Shown: positions 1-7,765 of the stretch, piece after piece | Position numbering within the stretch: position 1 is the first letter of the stretch | How the letters are laid out: each line of letters starts with the position of its first letter | Source: Bacteroidota bacterium | Lineage (GTDB): Bacteria > Bacteroidota > Bacteroidia > Flavobacteriales > Weeksellaceae | Assembly: GCA_018266965.1 (NCBI GenBank) | Contig: JAFDZJ010000389.1 | Span: 1 to 10,502, forward strand | Length of the DNA: 10,502 nt | Direction of reading: 5' to 3' | Program-made: the position numbers and the translations under genes | The notes under the pieces: model-generated | What the model was told of the DNA's origin: nothing | Database searches by the model: none | The model's input: only the letters and a program-made list of their open reading frames with translations

Positions 1-762
1 ATGGCAGGGAAAGACAACAACAAGGATCAGAGTTATTTCCTTTGCCAGCTTAGTCAAGACCAACTGTCCAAAGCACTTTTCCCAATTGGAGAATTAACCA
101 AACCGGAAGTAAGAGAAATAGCCAAAGAAATAGGGTTGGTAACAGCTGACAAAAAAGACTCACAAGGACTTTGCTTCATTGGAAAAGTGAGTTTACCTGA
201 GTTTTTGAAACAGCAACTACAACCAAAAGAAGGAGATATTGTAGAAATTTTCAAGGATTTTTCGGGATTTGATATACCGATTCCTCATTTTACAACCAAA
301 GAAGAAGAATTGTCCTATCTTTCCGATAAAATAATTTATAATAAAACTGATGGAAAAGTAATAGGCAAACATCAAGGAGCTCAATACTACACAATAGGAC
401 AGAGTAAGGGTTTGGGTATTGGTGGGCATCAAGAAAGTTGTTATATCATTTCCAGAGATATGGAAAATAACACCATCTATGTTGGAGAGGGGAAAGACTT
501 TCCCGGACTTTTCCAAAAGGTCATCAAAATAAACAATGATGAAATACACTGGGTAAGAAAAGATTTGAAATTGGCAACAAATGAAAGTATGGAAGTAATG
601 GCAAGGATTAGATATCGACAAACACTAGAAAAAGCTACACTATACCAAATGTCCGATGCACTGTATATACAATTCCAGCAGCCACAATCTGCAATAGCCG
701 AAGGACAGTTTGCAGCGTGGTATCTTGGAGAGGAATTGTTGGGTAGTGGTGTAATTGCCTAG
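1..762 (+). CDS. mnmA: tRNA-specific 2-thiouridylase MnmA, C-terminal part
   Basis: MnmA activates U34 of Lys, Glu and Gln tRNAs with ATP and transfers sulfur to make 2-thiouridine in the cytoplasm. The 253 codons here match the family from the conserved NKDQSYFL block (residues 6-14) to the end; known MnmA proteins are about 360-400 residues, so the N-terminal ATP-pyrophosphatase part and the first catalytic cysteine lie left of the window. The ATG at base 1 aligns with an internal position and is not the true start. The second catalytic cysteine is Cys58 in the KKDSQGLCFIG block, followed by the central domain and the C-terminal beta-barrel, which ends with the family-typical P-x-x-A-I-A-x-G-Q stretch (about 227-236). 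The stop overlaps that of the convergent dehydrogenase gene. Nothing suggests it is broken other than the window edge. Confidence 0.96.
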   Translation: MAGKDNNKDQSYFLCQLSQDQLSKALFPIGELTKPEVREIAKEIGLVTADKKDSQGLCFIGKVSLPEFLKQQLQPKEGDIVEIFKDFSGFDIPIPHFTTKEEELSYLSDKIIYNKTDGKVIGKHQGAQYYTIGQSKGLGIGGHQESCYIISRDMENNTIYVGEGKDFPGLFQKVIKINNDEIHWVRKDLKLATNESMEVMARIRYRQTLEKATLYQMSDALYIQFQQPQSAIAEGQFAAWYLGEELLGSGVIA

Positions 763-1688
763 GCAAATTTCTCAATAATTTTATTGACAATAATTTGTGC
801 CAAATTTTCTTTACTTTGGATAGTCCAACCAGCAATATGAGGTGTAACAATAGCCTTGTCAGAAGAAAGTAAATAATCTAGCGATAGATTGTTGTTTTCT
901 ATTTGCTCAAAAGACGAGTTTTCATATTCCAAAACATCTAGGCAAACACCTTTTATTTTTCCTGATTTCAAAGCAGAAACTACCGCATCGGTCTGTATAT
1001 TTTTTCCTCTTGCAGTATTTACCAAATAGAAGTTTTTTTCCATGAGGTTAATGAAATTTTCATCAATCAAATGATATGTTTTGTCTGTGATAGGAATGTG
1101 CAAACTAATGATATCAGCATCTTTTTGTAGTTGTTGCAAACTTACTTGTTGAGCAAATTCGTCTTGCAACCCATTTATAATATCATAAAAAATGACCTTG
1201 CAACCAAACCCGGACAATCTTTTGGCGGTTGCTTTTCCCATATTTCCATATCCAATCAATCCTACCGTTTTTCCAAAAAGCTCATCACCTCTATTTTCTT
1301 CTCTTTTCCAAATTCCTTCTTTCACTTCTGTTGTGGCAACAGAGAGTTTGTGCAGCAACATCAGTAACATTCCTAGGACATGTTCGGCAACGGCATCTCT
1401 ATTTCCTTCCGGAGAGTTGATGAGTGAAACACCTAGTTTTTCGGCGGTTTCAACCGCTATATTTTCCATTCCTGCTCCAACTCTCGCTATGAATTTTAAA
1501 CCAGGAGCATTGTTTAGAAAATTTTCATCCAGAGGAATTCTACTCCTAATAATAATTCCATCATAATTATTTATTTTAGCCAAAACATCATTGTAGGAAG
1601 ACTCATAATCATTGTCCACAACAAAACCTTTATCCTGCAATTGTTTAGCAATCAAAGGATGATTTTTGTCTAGTTGTAAAATTTTCAT
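759..1688 (-). CDS. D-isomer-specific 2-hydroxyacid dehydrogenase (phosphoglycerate dehydrogenase-like)
   Basis: This is a 309-residue NAD-dependent oxidoreductase of the D-2-hydroxyacid dehydrogenase family, soluble and cytoplasmic. The Rossmann fingerprint GYGNMG is at 146-151, after a substrate-binding RVGAGMENI block at 69-77. The catalytic Arg is R227 (NTARG), the Glu is E256 (DVLEYE) and the His is H284 (TPHIAG), so the active site is complete. There is no C-terminal ACT or regulatory domain, as in short PGDH-like enzymes. The substrate cannot be settled from sequence: 3-phosphoglycerate (serine synthesis) is the usual assignment, but glyoxylate/hydroxypyruvate or 4-phosphoerythronate-like activity is possible. 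It is the last gene of a minus-strand operon, starting 6 bases after the thioesterase stop. Its stop overlaps the mnmA stop on the other strand. Confidence 0.92.
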   Translation of the reverse strand: MKILQLDKNHPLIAKQLQDKGFVVDNDYESSYNDVLAKINNYDGIIIRSRIPLDENFLNNAPGLKFIARVGAGMENIAVETAEKLGVSLINSPEGNRDAVAEHVLGMLLMLLHKLSVATTEVKEGIWKREENRGDELFGKTVGLIGYGNMGKATAKRLSGFGCKVIFYDIINGLQDEFAQQVSLQQLQKDADIISLHIPITDKTYHLIDENFINLMEKNFYLVNTARGKNIQTDAVVSALKSGKIKGVCLDVLEYENSSFEQIENNNLSLDYLLSSDKAIVTPHIAGWTIQSKENLAQIIVNKIIEKFA

Positions 1689-1694
1689 ATTTAA

Positions 1695-2213
1695 TTATTT
1701 TTTCTCGGAAAACAATTTTTTCAACTCTACGGAATCCTCGGGTTTCATTCTGCCGGAAAGGATTAGTGAAAGTTCTTTTCTTCTGAGGGCTGCAAGATGC
1801 CTTTCTTTTTCCAAAATAGTTACAGGAACCATTTCAGGGATTTTTACAGGAATATTATTTTCATCAACCGCTACAAAAGTATAGATACCTTCGTTGGTAT
1901 GGATTTTTTCTTTCAGGATTGGGTCGTCCAACCAAACATCTACATATATTTCCATAGAAGTAGAGAAAGCTCTGGACACTTTGGACTCCAAAACTACAAC
2001 TCCGCCTTCCGGAATGGGATGTCGGAAAGATACATGATTAACAGAAGCAGTTACCACTCGGGTTTCACTATGTCTAGAAGCAGAAATTGCAGCACATCTG
2101 TCCATTTTTGCTAACAACTCTCCACCAAAAAGATTTCTAAGAGAATTGGTTTCGTTGGGCAGGACAATATTAGTCATAATGGTTAATGACTCCGATGCGT
2201 TTTTACTTTCCAT
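1695..2213 (-). CDS. Acyl-CoA thioesterase, hotdog fold (YciA/YkhA-like)
   Basis: This 172-residue protein has one hotdog domain (about residues 12-125) of the acyl-CoA hydrolase type, which hydrolyses acyl-CoA to free fatty acid and CoA in the cytoplasm. Family signatures are N27-LFGG followed by the catalytic-helix Asp at D38 (GGELLAKMD), the strand around 52-68 with VVTASV and VSFRHPI, and the FSTSMEIYVDVW strand at 83-94. A charged helical tail of about 45 residues follows. The ATG at 2213 gives an 11-base overlap with the upstream gene, indicating translational coupling; a second in-frame ATG at codon 13 is a possible alternative start because the hotdog homology begins there. The preferred acyl chain is not predictable from sequence. 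Confidence 0.92.
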   Translation of the reverse strand: MESKNASESLTIMTNIVLPNETNSLRNLFGGELLAKMDRCAAISASRHSETRVVTASVNHVSFRHPIPEGGVVVLESKVSRAFSTSMEIYVDVWLDDPILKEKIHTNEGIYTFVAVDENNIPVKIPEMVPVTILEKERHLAALRRKELSLILSGRMKPEDSVELKKLFSEKK

Positions 2214-2928
2214 GAGATGATTGTATTGATGAGGGTTGTTTTGATGCCTTCAAGCTGTCTTTTTGTAAGGTATCTTTGGTAATTGTTTTTAATGAATTTT
2301 CAACAGTAGTTGTTGGAGCAATCCTATGTGTGGAGTTTTTTATCGATATTTTTTCAAAAGATTTTTTACCGAAAATTAATTCTTGATTTGTAATTCCGAA
2401 ATAGAGTAATCCTACAATTGGTATGATGGTTAGAAAAATCCAAAGTACAATTTCTTGAAGAGTAGATTTTTGTTTTGTAACAGAATTTTTAGGAGTTTTG
2501 TAACTGCTGGGTTTTTGCACATCGGAAAGTTTTATTTCTTCCAAACCAAAAAAAGCAGAATTTTCTCGCAACAGTCTGTTTCCTACAAATATGAAATCAT
2601 TATTAACAATTGAGAATTTTCCTAAACTTTCCAAATCCAATTCATGAGCATTTTGGAGAGAAATATTCCAATGAGCTACTGTTTCTTTTAGTTCATTTTC
2701 TATATTTTCGGGAGAGATATTGTTGTTTTTAGCTAAAAATTGCACCAATCCATTATCACTTTCAGAAAGGTTTTTGTTGAAGACAATCAATTGCGAAGGT
2801 GGCAACAACGACTTTGTATTTTCATCGAAAAAAGCACCCGCATCGATGGTTTTAAAAACTCCAAATCCAGGAATGGATACTTTCCCAAAGAGTTTTAAAA
2901 ATGTAAAAATATCAGCTGTAAAATTCAT
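2203..2928 (-). CDS. CCDC81-like HU-domain membrane protein without a SPOR domain
   Basis: This 241-residue single-pass membrane protein has an N-terminal region matching the CCDC81-like prokaryotic HU domains of Bacteroidota: VSIPGFGVF at 17-25, then LLPPSQLIVFNKNLSESDNGLVQFLA at about 41-66. A second related unit is at about 85-120 (LESLGKFSI...FIFVGNRLL). A linker leads to one transmembrane helix at about 157-180. The last 60 residues are Ser/Thr/Lys-rich and low complexity. Relatives often carry a C-terminal periplasmic SPOR domain that binds septal peptidoglycan; none is visible here. The likely topology is HU domains in the cytoplasm and tail in the periplasm. It is the first gene of the minus-strand operon and overlaps the thioesterase by 11 bases. 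A TAAATTTG sequence (minus strand, 2936-2943) resembles a -7 box but would give a nearly leaderless transcript. Role unknown; an envelope or division link is inferred from relatives. Confidence 0.8.
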   Translation of the reverse strand: MNFTADIFTFLKLFGKVSIPGFGVFKTIDAGAFFDENTKSLLPPSQLIVFNKNLSESDNGLVQFLAKNNNISPENIENELKETVAHWNISLQNAHELDLESLGKFSIVNNDFIFVGNRLLRENSAFFGLEEIKLSDVQKPSSYKTPKNSVTKQKSTLQEIVLWIFLTIIPIVGLLYFGITNQELIFGKKSFEKISIKNSTHRIAPTTTVENSLKTITKDTLQKDSLKASKQPSSIQSSHGK

Positions 2929-3033
2929 TTGACTGCAAATTTATATATTTTTTATGTGAATATTGTGTTTAGAAAAAAAAATTGCAATCCACTAAACGCA
3001 TTTATGGATAGTTTATTCATTTTTTAACAAACA

Positions 3034-3060
3034 AAGGCTACCCACAAATCGGATAGCCTT
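3034..3060 (-). terminator. Hairpin terminator after the S46 peptidase gene
   Basis: A 10-bp stem with one mismatch (AAGGCTACCC against GGATAGCCTT) closes a 7-base loop, starting 30 bases past the peptidase stop. On the minus strand it is followed by a T-rich run (TTTGTTTGTTAAAAAA), as expected for intrinsic termination. It also shields the downstream HU/thioesterase/dehydrogenase operon from read-through. Confidence 0.75.
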
Positions 3061-3089
3061 GATTTTATTTACACAAGATTATAAAGAAA

Positions 3090-5279
3090 TTATTTCTTTT
3101 TCTTGGTGTTTTCTGTGTTTGTTTTTTTGGTATTTTTCGGAGTGTTTTCGTCTTTTACCAATTTCAATTCTTTTATTAGTTTGTTAGCACCAGCGTATTT
3201 GTCCATAATCCAAAGTGCATATCTTACATCTAGGTTGATGGTTCTTTGCCACTCTTTTTCGAAAACTATATCACCGGAAAGTGCTTCGCTATTACCATCG
3301 AAAGCCAATCCTATCAAATTACCATCGGCATCAATAATTGGGGAGCCAGAATTTCCTCCTGTAATATCATTGTTGGACAAGAAATTTATTGGCATATAGC
3401 CTTTGGCATCGGCATATTGTCCGAAATCTTTGGCATTGTACAAGTCTATTACTTTTTGTGGAAGGTCGAATTCTTCATCGTCTTTTTTATATTTTGCAAT
3501 AAGACCAGCCATATCCGTATAGTAGTTGTCGGTAACGCCATAATATTGTCTATCAGATCTTATCGGCAAATCTTCTATCGTTCCGTAGGTAAGTCTCATA
3601 GTAGAATTGGCGTCTGGATAGAATTTTTTCTCCGGCATAGATTTCATCAATCCAGCAATGAATATTCTAGTATTTTTTGCAAACTCATCATCAATAAGTT
3701 TGAATCTTTCGCCTTGCAATCTATTATCATCAATCACGCCAAGTGCAAATTTTCTTAGGTTGTCAGCATCTAATTTCAAGCGGTCTGGATTGTTCACAAA
3801 ATTGGTTGCAGAGGCTTTATTGGCAAATATGGAGGATTGTGCAACTATCGAAAGTCCTTTTACATCTACATTGGTAAGATGTGGTGCAGCAACATCTTTG
3901 TTTACTTTTGTTTTGTATAGATTTGCCAAAGAGTTTAGCATTTCTCCTTCCAGTTCTACATTGAATTTGTCATATACTTTCAGTACAGCTTCCATTACTT
4001 TTGGTTTCATAGCAATTCTACCTTGCATATCTTGCTCGGCATAAGTTTTGAAAAGCGCACTTAGTTGTGCTGCAACTTGTATATATTTTGCATTTCTCAT
4101 CAATTGGTTCATGTACATTTTTTCAACATTTCTGTTGGAAGCTTGTTTGTAGTACATGTTGATATTGTCTAGGATGCCTTCGTACTCGTCGTTGCCTGGT
4201 TGTATAGACCACGAAGTGTATTTTTGTTCCAATTTTTGTTTGTCGCCAATGGTTCCGTTTTTGTTAACCGCATCTATTGTTCCTTGTCTATTTTTCCAAT
4301 AATTAGCAACCGAAGCATATTGCGAAGCATAGTTCAGTTTGGTAGCAACATCTTTGTCCATGTATTTTTTCATAACATCCATAGCAAGTTTGGAACCTTC
4401 TACCCAAGCTGGATAGTCTTTTCCTACCATTTGTTGGATACCAAAAGAAGTAAGATACCTGTTGGTAGTTCCGGGATAACCTGCAATCATTGCGAAATCT
4501 CCTTTTTTCACACCTTTTAGTGATACAGGAAGGAAGTGCTTTGGTTTCATCGGAATGTTTGTTTTGGCATATTCGGCAGGATTTCCTTTTTCATCGGTAT
4601 AGACACGAAAAACGGAAAAATCTGCGGTATGTCTTGGCCATTCCCAATTGTCGGTATCGCCACCAAATTTCCCTAGGGAAGCAGGAGGTGTGCCTATTAG
4701 CCTAACATCATTGAAATCTTGATAAACGAAATAATAAAACTCGTTTCCATTAAAGAAAGATTTTGTAACAACGGTATATTTTCCGTTTTCGGAGTTTTCT
4801 TTTTCTATGGCTTTAAATTCTGCTTCAATGATGTTTTTTCTGTCATCGGCAGACATTTTGTTGTTTAGTTTAGCATTAATTCTGGCAGTTACATCGTCCA
4901 TCCTAACCAAAAATCTTACATAGAGTCCTTTTGCTTGGATTTCATCGTTTTGTTTCAGTGCCCAAAACCCATTTTTCAGGTGGTTTTTTTCTGGCGTAGA
5001 TGCTGCAGCAATTGCTCCATAACCACAATGGTGATTGGTAAAAATCATACCTTTGTCCGATACAATTTCTCCTGTACAAAAACCACCAAAACTTACAATG
5101 GCATCTTTCATGCTAGAATTGTTCACGGAATATATTTCTTCCGGAGTAAGGTGCAATCCTTCTTTTTGCATATCGACACCGTTTAATCTTTTGATGAGCA
5201 TCATGAGCCACATCCCTTCATCTGCACGCATTTGCAGGAAACTCAACAAGAAAGTGAGTGCTAGAAATATTCTTTTCAT
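3090..5279 (-). CDS. S46 family dipeptidyl-peptidase, DPP7-like
   Basis: This is a 729-residue secreted serine exopeptidase that removes dipeptides from peptide N-termini in the periplasm, supplying amino acids to an asaccharolytic or proteolytic lifestyle. A signal peptide covers about residues 1-19, and the mature protein begins at ADEGMW, as in characterised S46 enzymes. The chymotrypsin-like triad is visible: H84 in TNHHCGYG, D220 in RHTADFSVFR, and S644 in GGNSGSP. The intervening helical cap domain spans about 280-560. Eighteen residues after the catalytic Ser is G662 (FDGNSEAL). The Porphyromonas gingivalis enzymes differ here, with Gly in DPP7 (hydrophobic P1) and Arg in DPP11 (acidic P1), so DPP7-type specificity is inferred. 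The C-terminus is a Lys/Asn/Thr-rich tail of about 20 residues, not a type IX secretion domain. The gene is monocistronic and ends at a hairpin terminator. Confidence 0.95.
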   Translation of the reverse strand: MKRIFLALTFLLSFLQMRADEGMWLMMLIKRLNGVDMQKEGLHLTPEEIYSVNNSSMKDAIVSFGGFCTGEIVSDKGMIFTNHHCGYGAIAAASTPEKNHLKNGFWALKQNDEIQAKGLYVRFLVRMDDVTARINAKLNNKMSADDRKNIIEAEFKAIEKENSENGKYTVVTKSFFNGNEFYYFVYQDFNDVRLIGTPPASLGKFGGDTDNWEWPRHTADFSVFRVYTDEKGNPAEYAKTNIPMKPKHFLPVSLKGVKKGDFAMIAGYPGTTNRYLTSFGIQQMVGKDYPAWVEGSKLAMDVMKKYMDKDVATKLNYASQYASVANYWKNRQGTIDAVNKNGTIGDKQKLEQKYTSWSIQPGNDEYEGILDNINMYYKQASNRNVEKMYMNQLMRNAKYIQVAAQLSALFKTYAEQDMQGRIAMKPKVMEAVLKVYDKFNVELEGEMLNSLANLYKTKVNKDVAAPHLTNVDVKGLSIVAQSSIFANKASATNFVNNPDRLKLDADNLRKFALGVIDDNRLQGERFKLIDDEFAKNTRIFIAGLMKSMPEKKFYPDANSTMRLTYGTIEDLPIRSDRQYYGVTDNYYTDMAGLIAKYKKDDEEFDLPQKVIDLYNAKDFGQYADAKGYMPINFLSNNDITGGNSGSPIIDADGNLIGLAFDGNSEALSGDIVFEKEWQRTINLDVRYALWIMDKYAGANKLIKELKLVKDENTPKNTKKTNTENTKKKK

Positions 5280-5344
5280 TTTTCTAAAAATATATTTGTC
5301 GGCTAATTTACTAATTTTAAATTCATCATTTGACTAAAAAGGTA

Positions 5345-5352
5345 TAATTTTG
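5345..5352 (+). promoter_or_regulatory. Possible Bacteroidota -7 box for the META-domain gene
   Basis: TAATTTTG fits the TAnnTTTG consensus and lies 25 bases before the ATG at 5378, in the 98-base divergent region shared with the peptidase. No TTG or TTTG occurs at the usual 19-base spacing upstream, so only half of the promoter is supported. Confidence 0.4.
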
Positions 5353-5377
5353 GTTAATAAAAAATAAATATCGTTAA

Positions 5378-5797
5378 ATGATTAGTTACAAAAAACTCTC
5401 GATTGCAATATTTAGCTTATTTTTTGTAGGCTTTTTTTATGCACAAAAAAACAAAACACCTATGTACCAAAGAGAATGGATGCTTATTTCTTTCCAGGAT
5501 TTCTCCAAAGAATATTTGATGGAACAAAAGGCGGAACTCAACCTTTCCCAAAAACAGTTTTCTGCTTTTATGGGTTGCAATCAGCTTATGATACAGGGAA
5601 AATTTAACAAAAACAAAACCCTAAAATTAGAAGTTGTAGGAGCAACCATGAGTTTTTGTGAAGGAAATATGCAATTGGAAAAGCAATTTTCTTTGGCACT
5701 TGCTACCATGAAAAAATATAAGATAGACGGACATTTCCTAACCCTTTACAACAACAAAGGCGAAAAAATGAAATTTGTAGCCGCCGATTGGGATTAG
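5378..5797 (+). CDS. Secreted META-domain (HslJ-like) protein
   Basis: This small exported protein of 139 residues has an N-terminal signal sequence (basic MISYKK, hydrophobic core about 7-20, probable cleavage after FYA at 20-22) followed by one META domain. The domain shows the family pattern: W34-x-L opening strand, F-MGCNQ with G66-C67-N68, then T90-x-x-x-C94 and the closing YKIDGHFLTLYN strand at about 114-125. META/HslJ proteins are envelope proteins, some linked to novobiocin resistance or stress, but their biochemical role is unknown. Cys67 and Cys94 occur at the conserved positions and may form a disulfide. There is no lipobox cysteine after the signal sequence, so it is probably soluble in the periplasm. 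It is transcribed divergently from the S46 peptidase; no terminator hairpin is seen after it. Confidence 0.85.
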   Translation: MISYKKLSIAIFSLFFVGFFYAQKNKTPMYQREWMLISFQDFSKEYLMEQKAELNLSQKQFSAFMGCNQLMIQGKFNKNKTLKLEVVGATMSFCEGNMQLEKQFSLALATMKKYKIDGHFLTLYNNKGEKMKFVAADWD

Positions 5798-5890
5798 GTT
5801 TATGGTTTTATCTGGTCGAGTTCTGTTTTTAGCTGTTGTATTTCAAACACAATACATTCACTAAGTATTCAGAATGGATACGCACCACCA

Positions 5891-5905
5891 ACAATTTGAA
5901 ATTGT
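5891..5905. repeat. 15-base palindrome upstream of the small membrane protein
   Basis: ACAATTT-G-AAATTGT is a perfect 7-bp inverted repeat around one central base, 17 bases before the membrane-protein start codon. Its position would suit an operator, but AT-rich palindromes of this size also arise by chance. Nothing else in the 125-base gap 5798-5922 is clearly a promoter. Confidence 0.35.
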
Positions 5906-5922
5906 CCTTAAAATATAAAATT

Positions 5923-6321
5923 ATGAAACCTTTACAATTAACAACCATTATTTCTTTCTTATTAATCTGTGTTTTAGATGAAATGGGATTACCATTATTC
6001 ATTATTCCGCTTATGTATCTTTATCAATCAATAACTGATTTATTTAGCCTAAATTTTAGTTCATTTTTTGAATATGGAATCGTGTCATTGGCACTTATTG
6101 GAACTATTATTGTCTTTTTCAAATGTAAAAAATATACGGATAGATTTCTATTGTTGTTTTGTGTAATTACATTATTTATTGCAGCCATTGTGCTAACCGG
6201 TAGTTACAATACAATCAGCTTTCACAGAATGAATGTTTGGTACTACATTCCTTTTTCAGTATTCGTATTGAGTTCGATTGCTGTGGTGGTAAAGGCTTTT
6301 AAAAAACCGAGTAATTTATAA
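5923..6321 (+). CDS. Small integral membrane protein, unknown function
   Basis: I do not recognise a family. The 132-residue product from the ATG at 5923 begins MKPLQLTTII and has four predicted membrane helices (roughly residues 5-25, 45-66, 74-93 and 105-123), a short charged KCKKYTDR loop between helices two and three, and a basic C-terminus. The reading frame is open upstream to another ATG at 5836, but that extension (YSEWIRTTNN...) is hydrophilic, resembles translated non-coding DNA and contains the palindrome at 5891-5905, so I prefer the inner start. It is isolated between the META gene and the IS, in the first stretch that looks accessory. A 9-bp inverted repeat (5867-5875 and 6331-6339) brackets the gene. 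Confidence 0.65.
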   Translation: MKPLQLTTIISFLLICVLDEMGLPLFIIPLMYLYQSITDLFSLNFSSFFEYGIVSLALIGTIIVFFKCKKYTDRFLLLFCVITLFIAAIVLTGSYNTISFHRMNVWYYIPFSVFVLSSIAVVVKAFKKPSNL

Positions 6322-6344
6322 ATAATCAATATTCTGAATCATAG

Positions 6345-6357
6345 CCGTCCGAAAGTT
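6345..6357 (+). repeat. IS left terminal inverted repeat
   Basis: CCGTCCGAAAGTT is an exact inverse complement of 7766-7778. It lies 24 bases past the stop of the small membrane-protein gene. Confidence 0.88.
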
Positions 6358-6394
6358 TTCCAAAAGTTGAAATATATCTTCTGAAAGTCTCTGT

Positions 6395-7705
6395 TTAAAA
6401 GGGTAAACTTGTTTGATAGCTGAAATTATCTATGTTGAAAAGTGTTTTTTGAGGTGGTTTTTTTACTTTTTTCACTATGGGCTTTAGTTCATTGCAGATG
6501 TAATCCAAGGTTAGATAGTGCATTAAGCAGATTCTTACTTTCTCACAAAAATTACTGAAAGCGGTTTTTTTATCGCAGTAGAACCGCTTGATGAGTTCGA
6601 GTAGCAAATAGCTGATTAGAGAAACAAAAATCTGTGATTTTACTGCATTTTCACTCGTCCCTACAAAGGTCTTGATTTGCAAATTCTGTTTCATTGCTTT
6701 GAAGAACAATTCTATATCCCATCGTTTTTTGTACAAATCGGCAATGGTTCTTGCCGACCAGTCTAGTTGGTTAGTGATTATTTCGATTGTTCTCCACTTT
6801 CCGTCTATTTCTATAAAAACATGCACCAATCTTAGTTTCTCATCACAAATTCCCGTTTCTTGTGCTTTTGGTGAACAAAGTTGTATTATTTCGTCTTTGA
6901 TTATATCCTGATCCTTTCCTTCGGGCAAGTCTATTTCTTCAAGAGTTTGATAAACAGTGTTCTCTTTAATTCTTGTTACAAAGATATTTTCTGCTTTTAT
7001 CCTATTAAGCATTAATGTGAAGTCAAAATACCCTCTGTCTTCTACGAAAATGGTTCCTTTTTCGAATACATTATTTTCCAGTCCATACCGATCATGTGTC
7101 TTTGCATCAGTGATATTAATGAGGTCAGGCAAACCTAATTGTTCATCCCAAACGGTGTGGATTTTCAAACCTCCCTTAGCTGTTCGAATTAAGCGAAGCA
7201 AATCACGAACTCCATTAAAAAAATAATAAAAAAGTGAGTAAATTTTGCCCAGTCAAAAAAGACTCAAACATAAACCAATAGTGGTGCTATCAATCAGCTT
7301 AACACATTGGTTTTTAATTTCATCAATAACATGGCTCTGATGTTTGGATTTAAGACTCTCCTTGTAATAACTCAAAAGCCTGTAATAAAGAGTTTCAAAC
7401 ACCTTATAATTTCTTTTTTTATTTCCATCACTCATGGTTGATTTTGCAGGGCTTTGTGTGAGTCCAATATCAGATAGAAAAGTGCTACTAATTGATAATC
7501 CACAACTTATATCACATAGTGTATAGCATTTATTCAGCTGTCCGAACAATAATGCAACCAATTGGTCGTAGGTCTTGTATTTATGGCAACCTTTGTCAGA
7601 TTGATATTTATGGATTACAGATTTTAATAAATGGAGAGGAATTAAATTTAAAATTTGTCCGAGTAAAGGAATGTTCGTATTTTTGGAACGCCTGAAAAAT
7701 GCCAT
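6395..7705 (-). pseudogene. IS4-family DDE transposase, frameshifted and interrupted
   Basis: The transposase is split into two frames. The upstream part (7253-7705, 150 residues) carries the DUF4372-like N-terminal domain (AFFRRSKNTNIPLLGQIL...) and reaches the first catalytic Asp in LIDSTT. It then hits TGA because a homopolymer at 7255-7260 has six bases where five keep frame. In the shifted frame the expected continuation D-W-A-K-F is present, followed by 53 foreign bases (7187-7239). The downstream part (6395 to about 7186) resumes at RTAKGGLKIHTVWD and holds the second Asp in VEDRGYF and the IS4 signature Y-x2-R-x3-E-x6-K (YKKRWDIELFFKAMK). Rejoined, the protein would be about 417 residues, the normal length for such transposases. 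The catalytic residues all survive, so the damage is recent or partly a sequencing artefact. Confidence 0.88.
7187..7239. other. 53-bp insertion inside the transposase gene
   Basis: These bases sit exactly between the codons for the conserved WAKF and RTAKGG blocks, which I expect to be contiguous in this transposase group. The insert is very AT-rich on one side, has no inverted ends, and carries a TAA in the transposase sense. AATT occurs at both junctions (7187-7190 and 7241-7244), which could be a small target duplication. Origin unknown. Confidence 0.6.
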
Positions 7706-7765
7706 ATTTGAAATTTTTTGAAAACTTTTTCAAAATAAAGCATTCTCAGGCAATTTTCAAATTGC

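Noticed and set aside
2936..2943. TAAATTTG on the minus strand as a promoter of the HU/thioesterase/dehydrogenase operon
   Set aside because: It lies only 7 bases before the ATG and has no TTTG at 19-base spacing; it would need a leaderless transcript, so I did not list it as a feature.
3103..5186. Several plus-strand open frames opposite the S46 peptidase
   Set aside because: They are mirror frames of a clearly real 729-residue gene and show no family motifs.
5868..5886. Sequence resembling the reverse complement of a tRNA T-arm (GAATGGATACGCACCACC against the usual GAATGGATTCGAACCACC)
   Set aside because: The invariant TTCGA core is changed and no acceptor, anticodon or D arm can be built around it; at best a tRNA scrap, possibly an old integration mark.
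5836..5922. N-terminal extension of the small membrane protein to the ATG at 5836
   Set aside because: The 29 extra residues are hydrophilic, look like translated non-coding DNA and contain a palindrome; the ATG at 5923 gives a normal membrane-protein start.
7253..7264. Programmed frameshift in the transposase
   Set aside because: A +1 shift at TTT-TGA-C would restore the WAKF block, but the 53-bp insert then supplies a TAA in that frame, so no full-length protein results.
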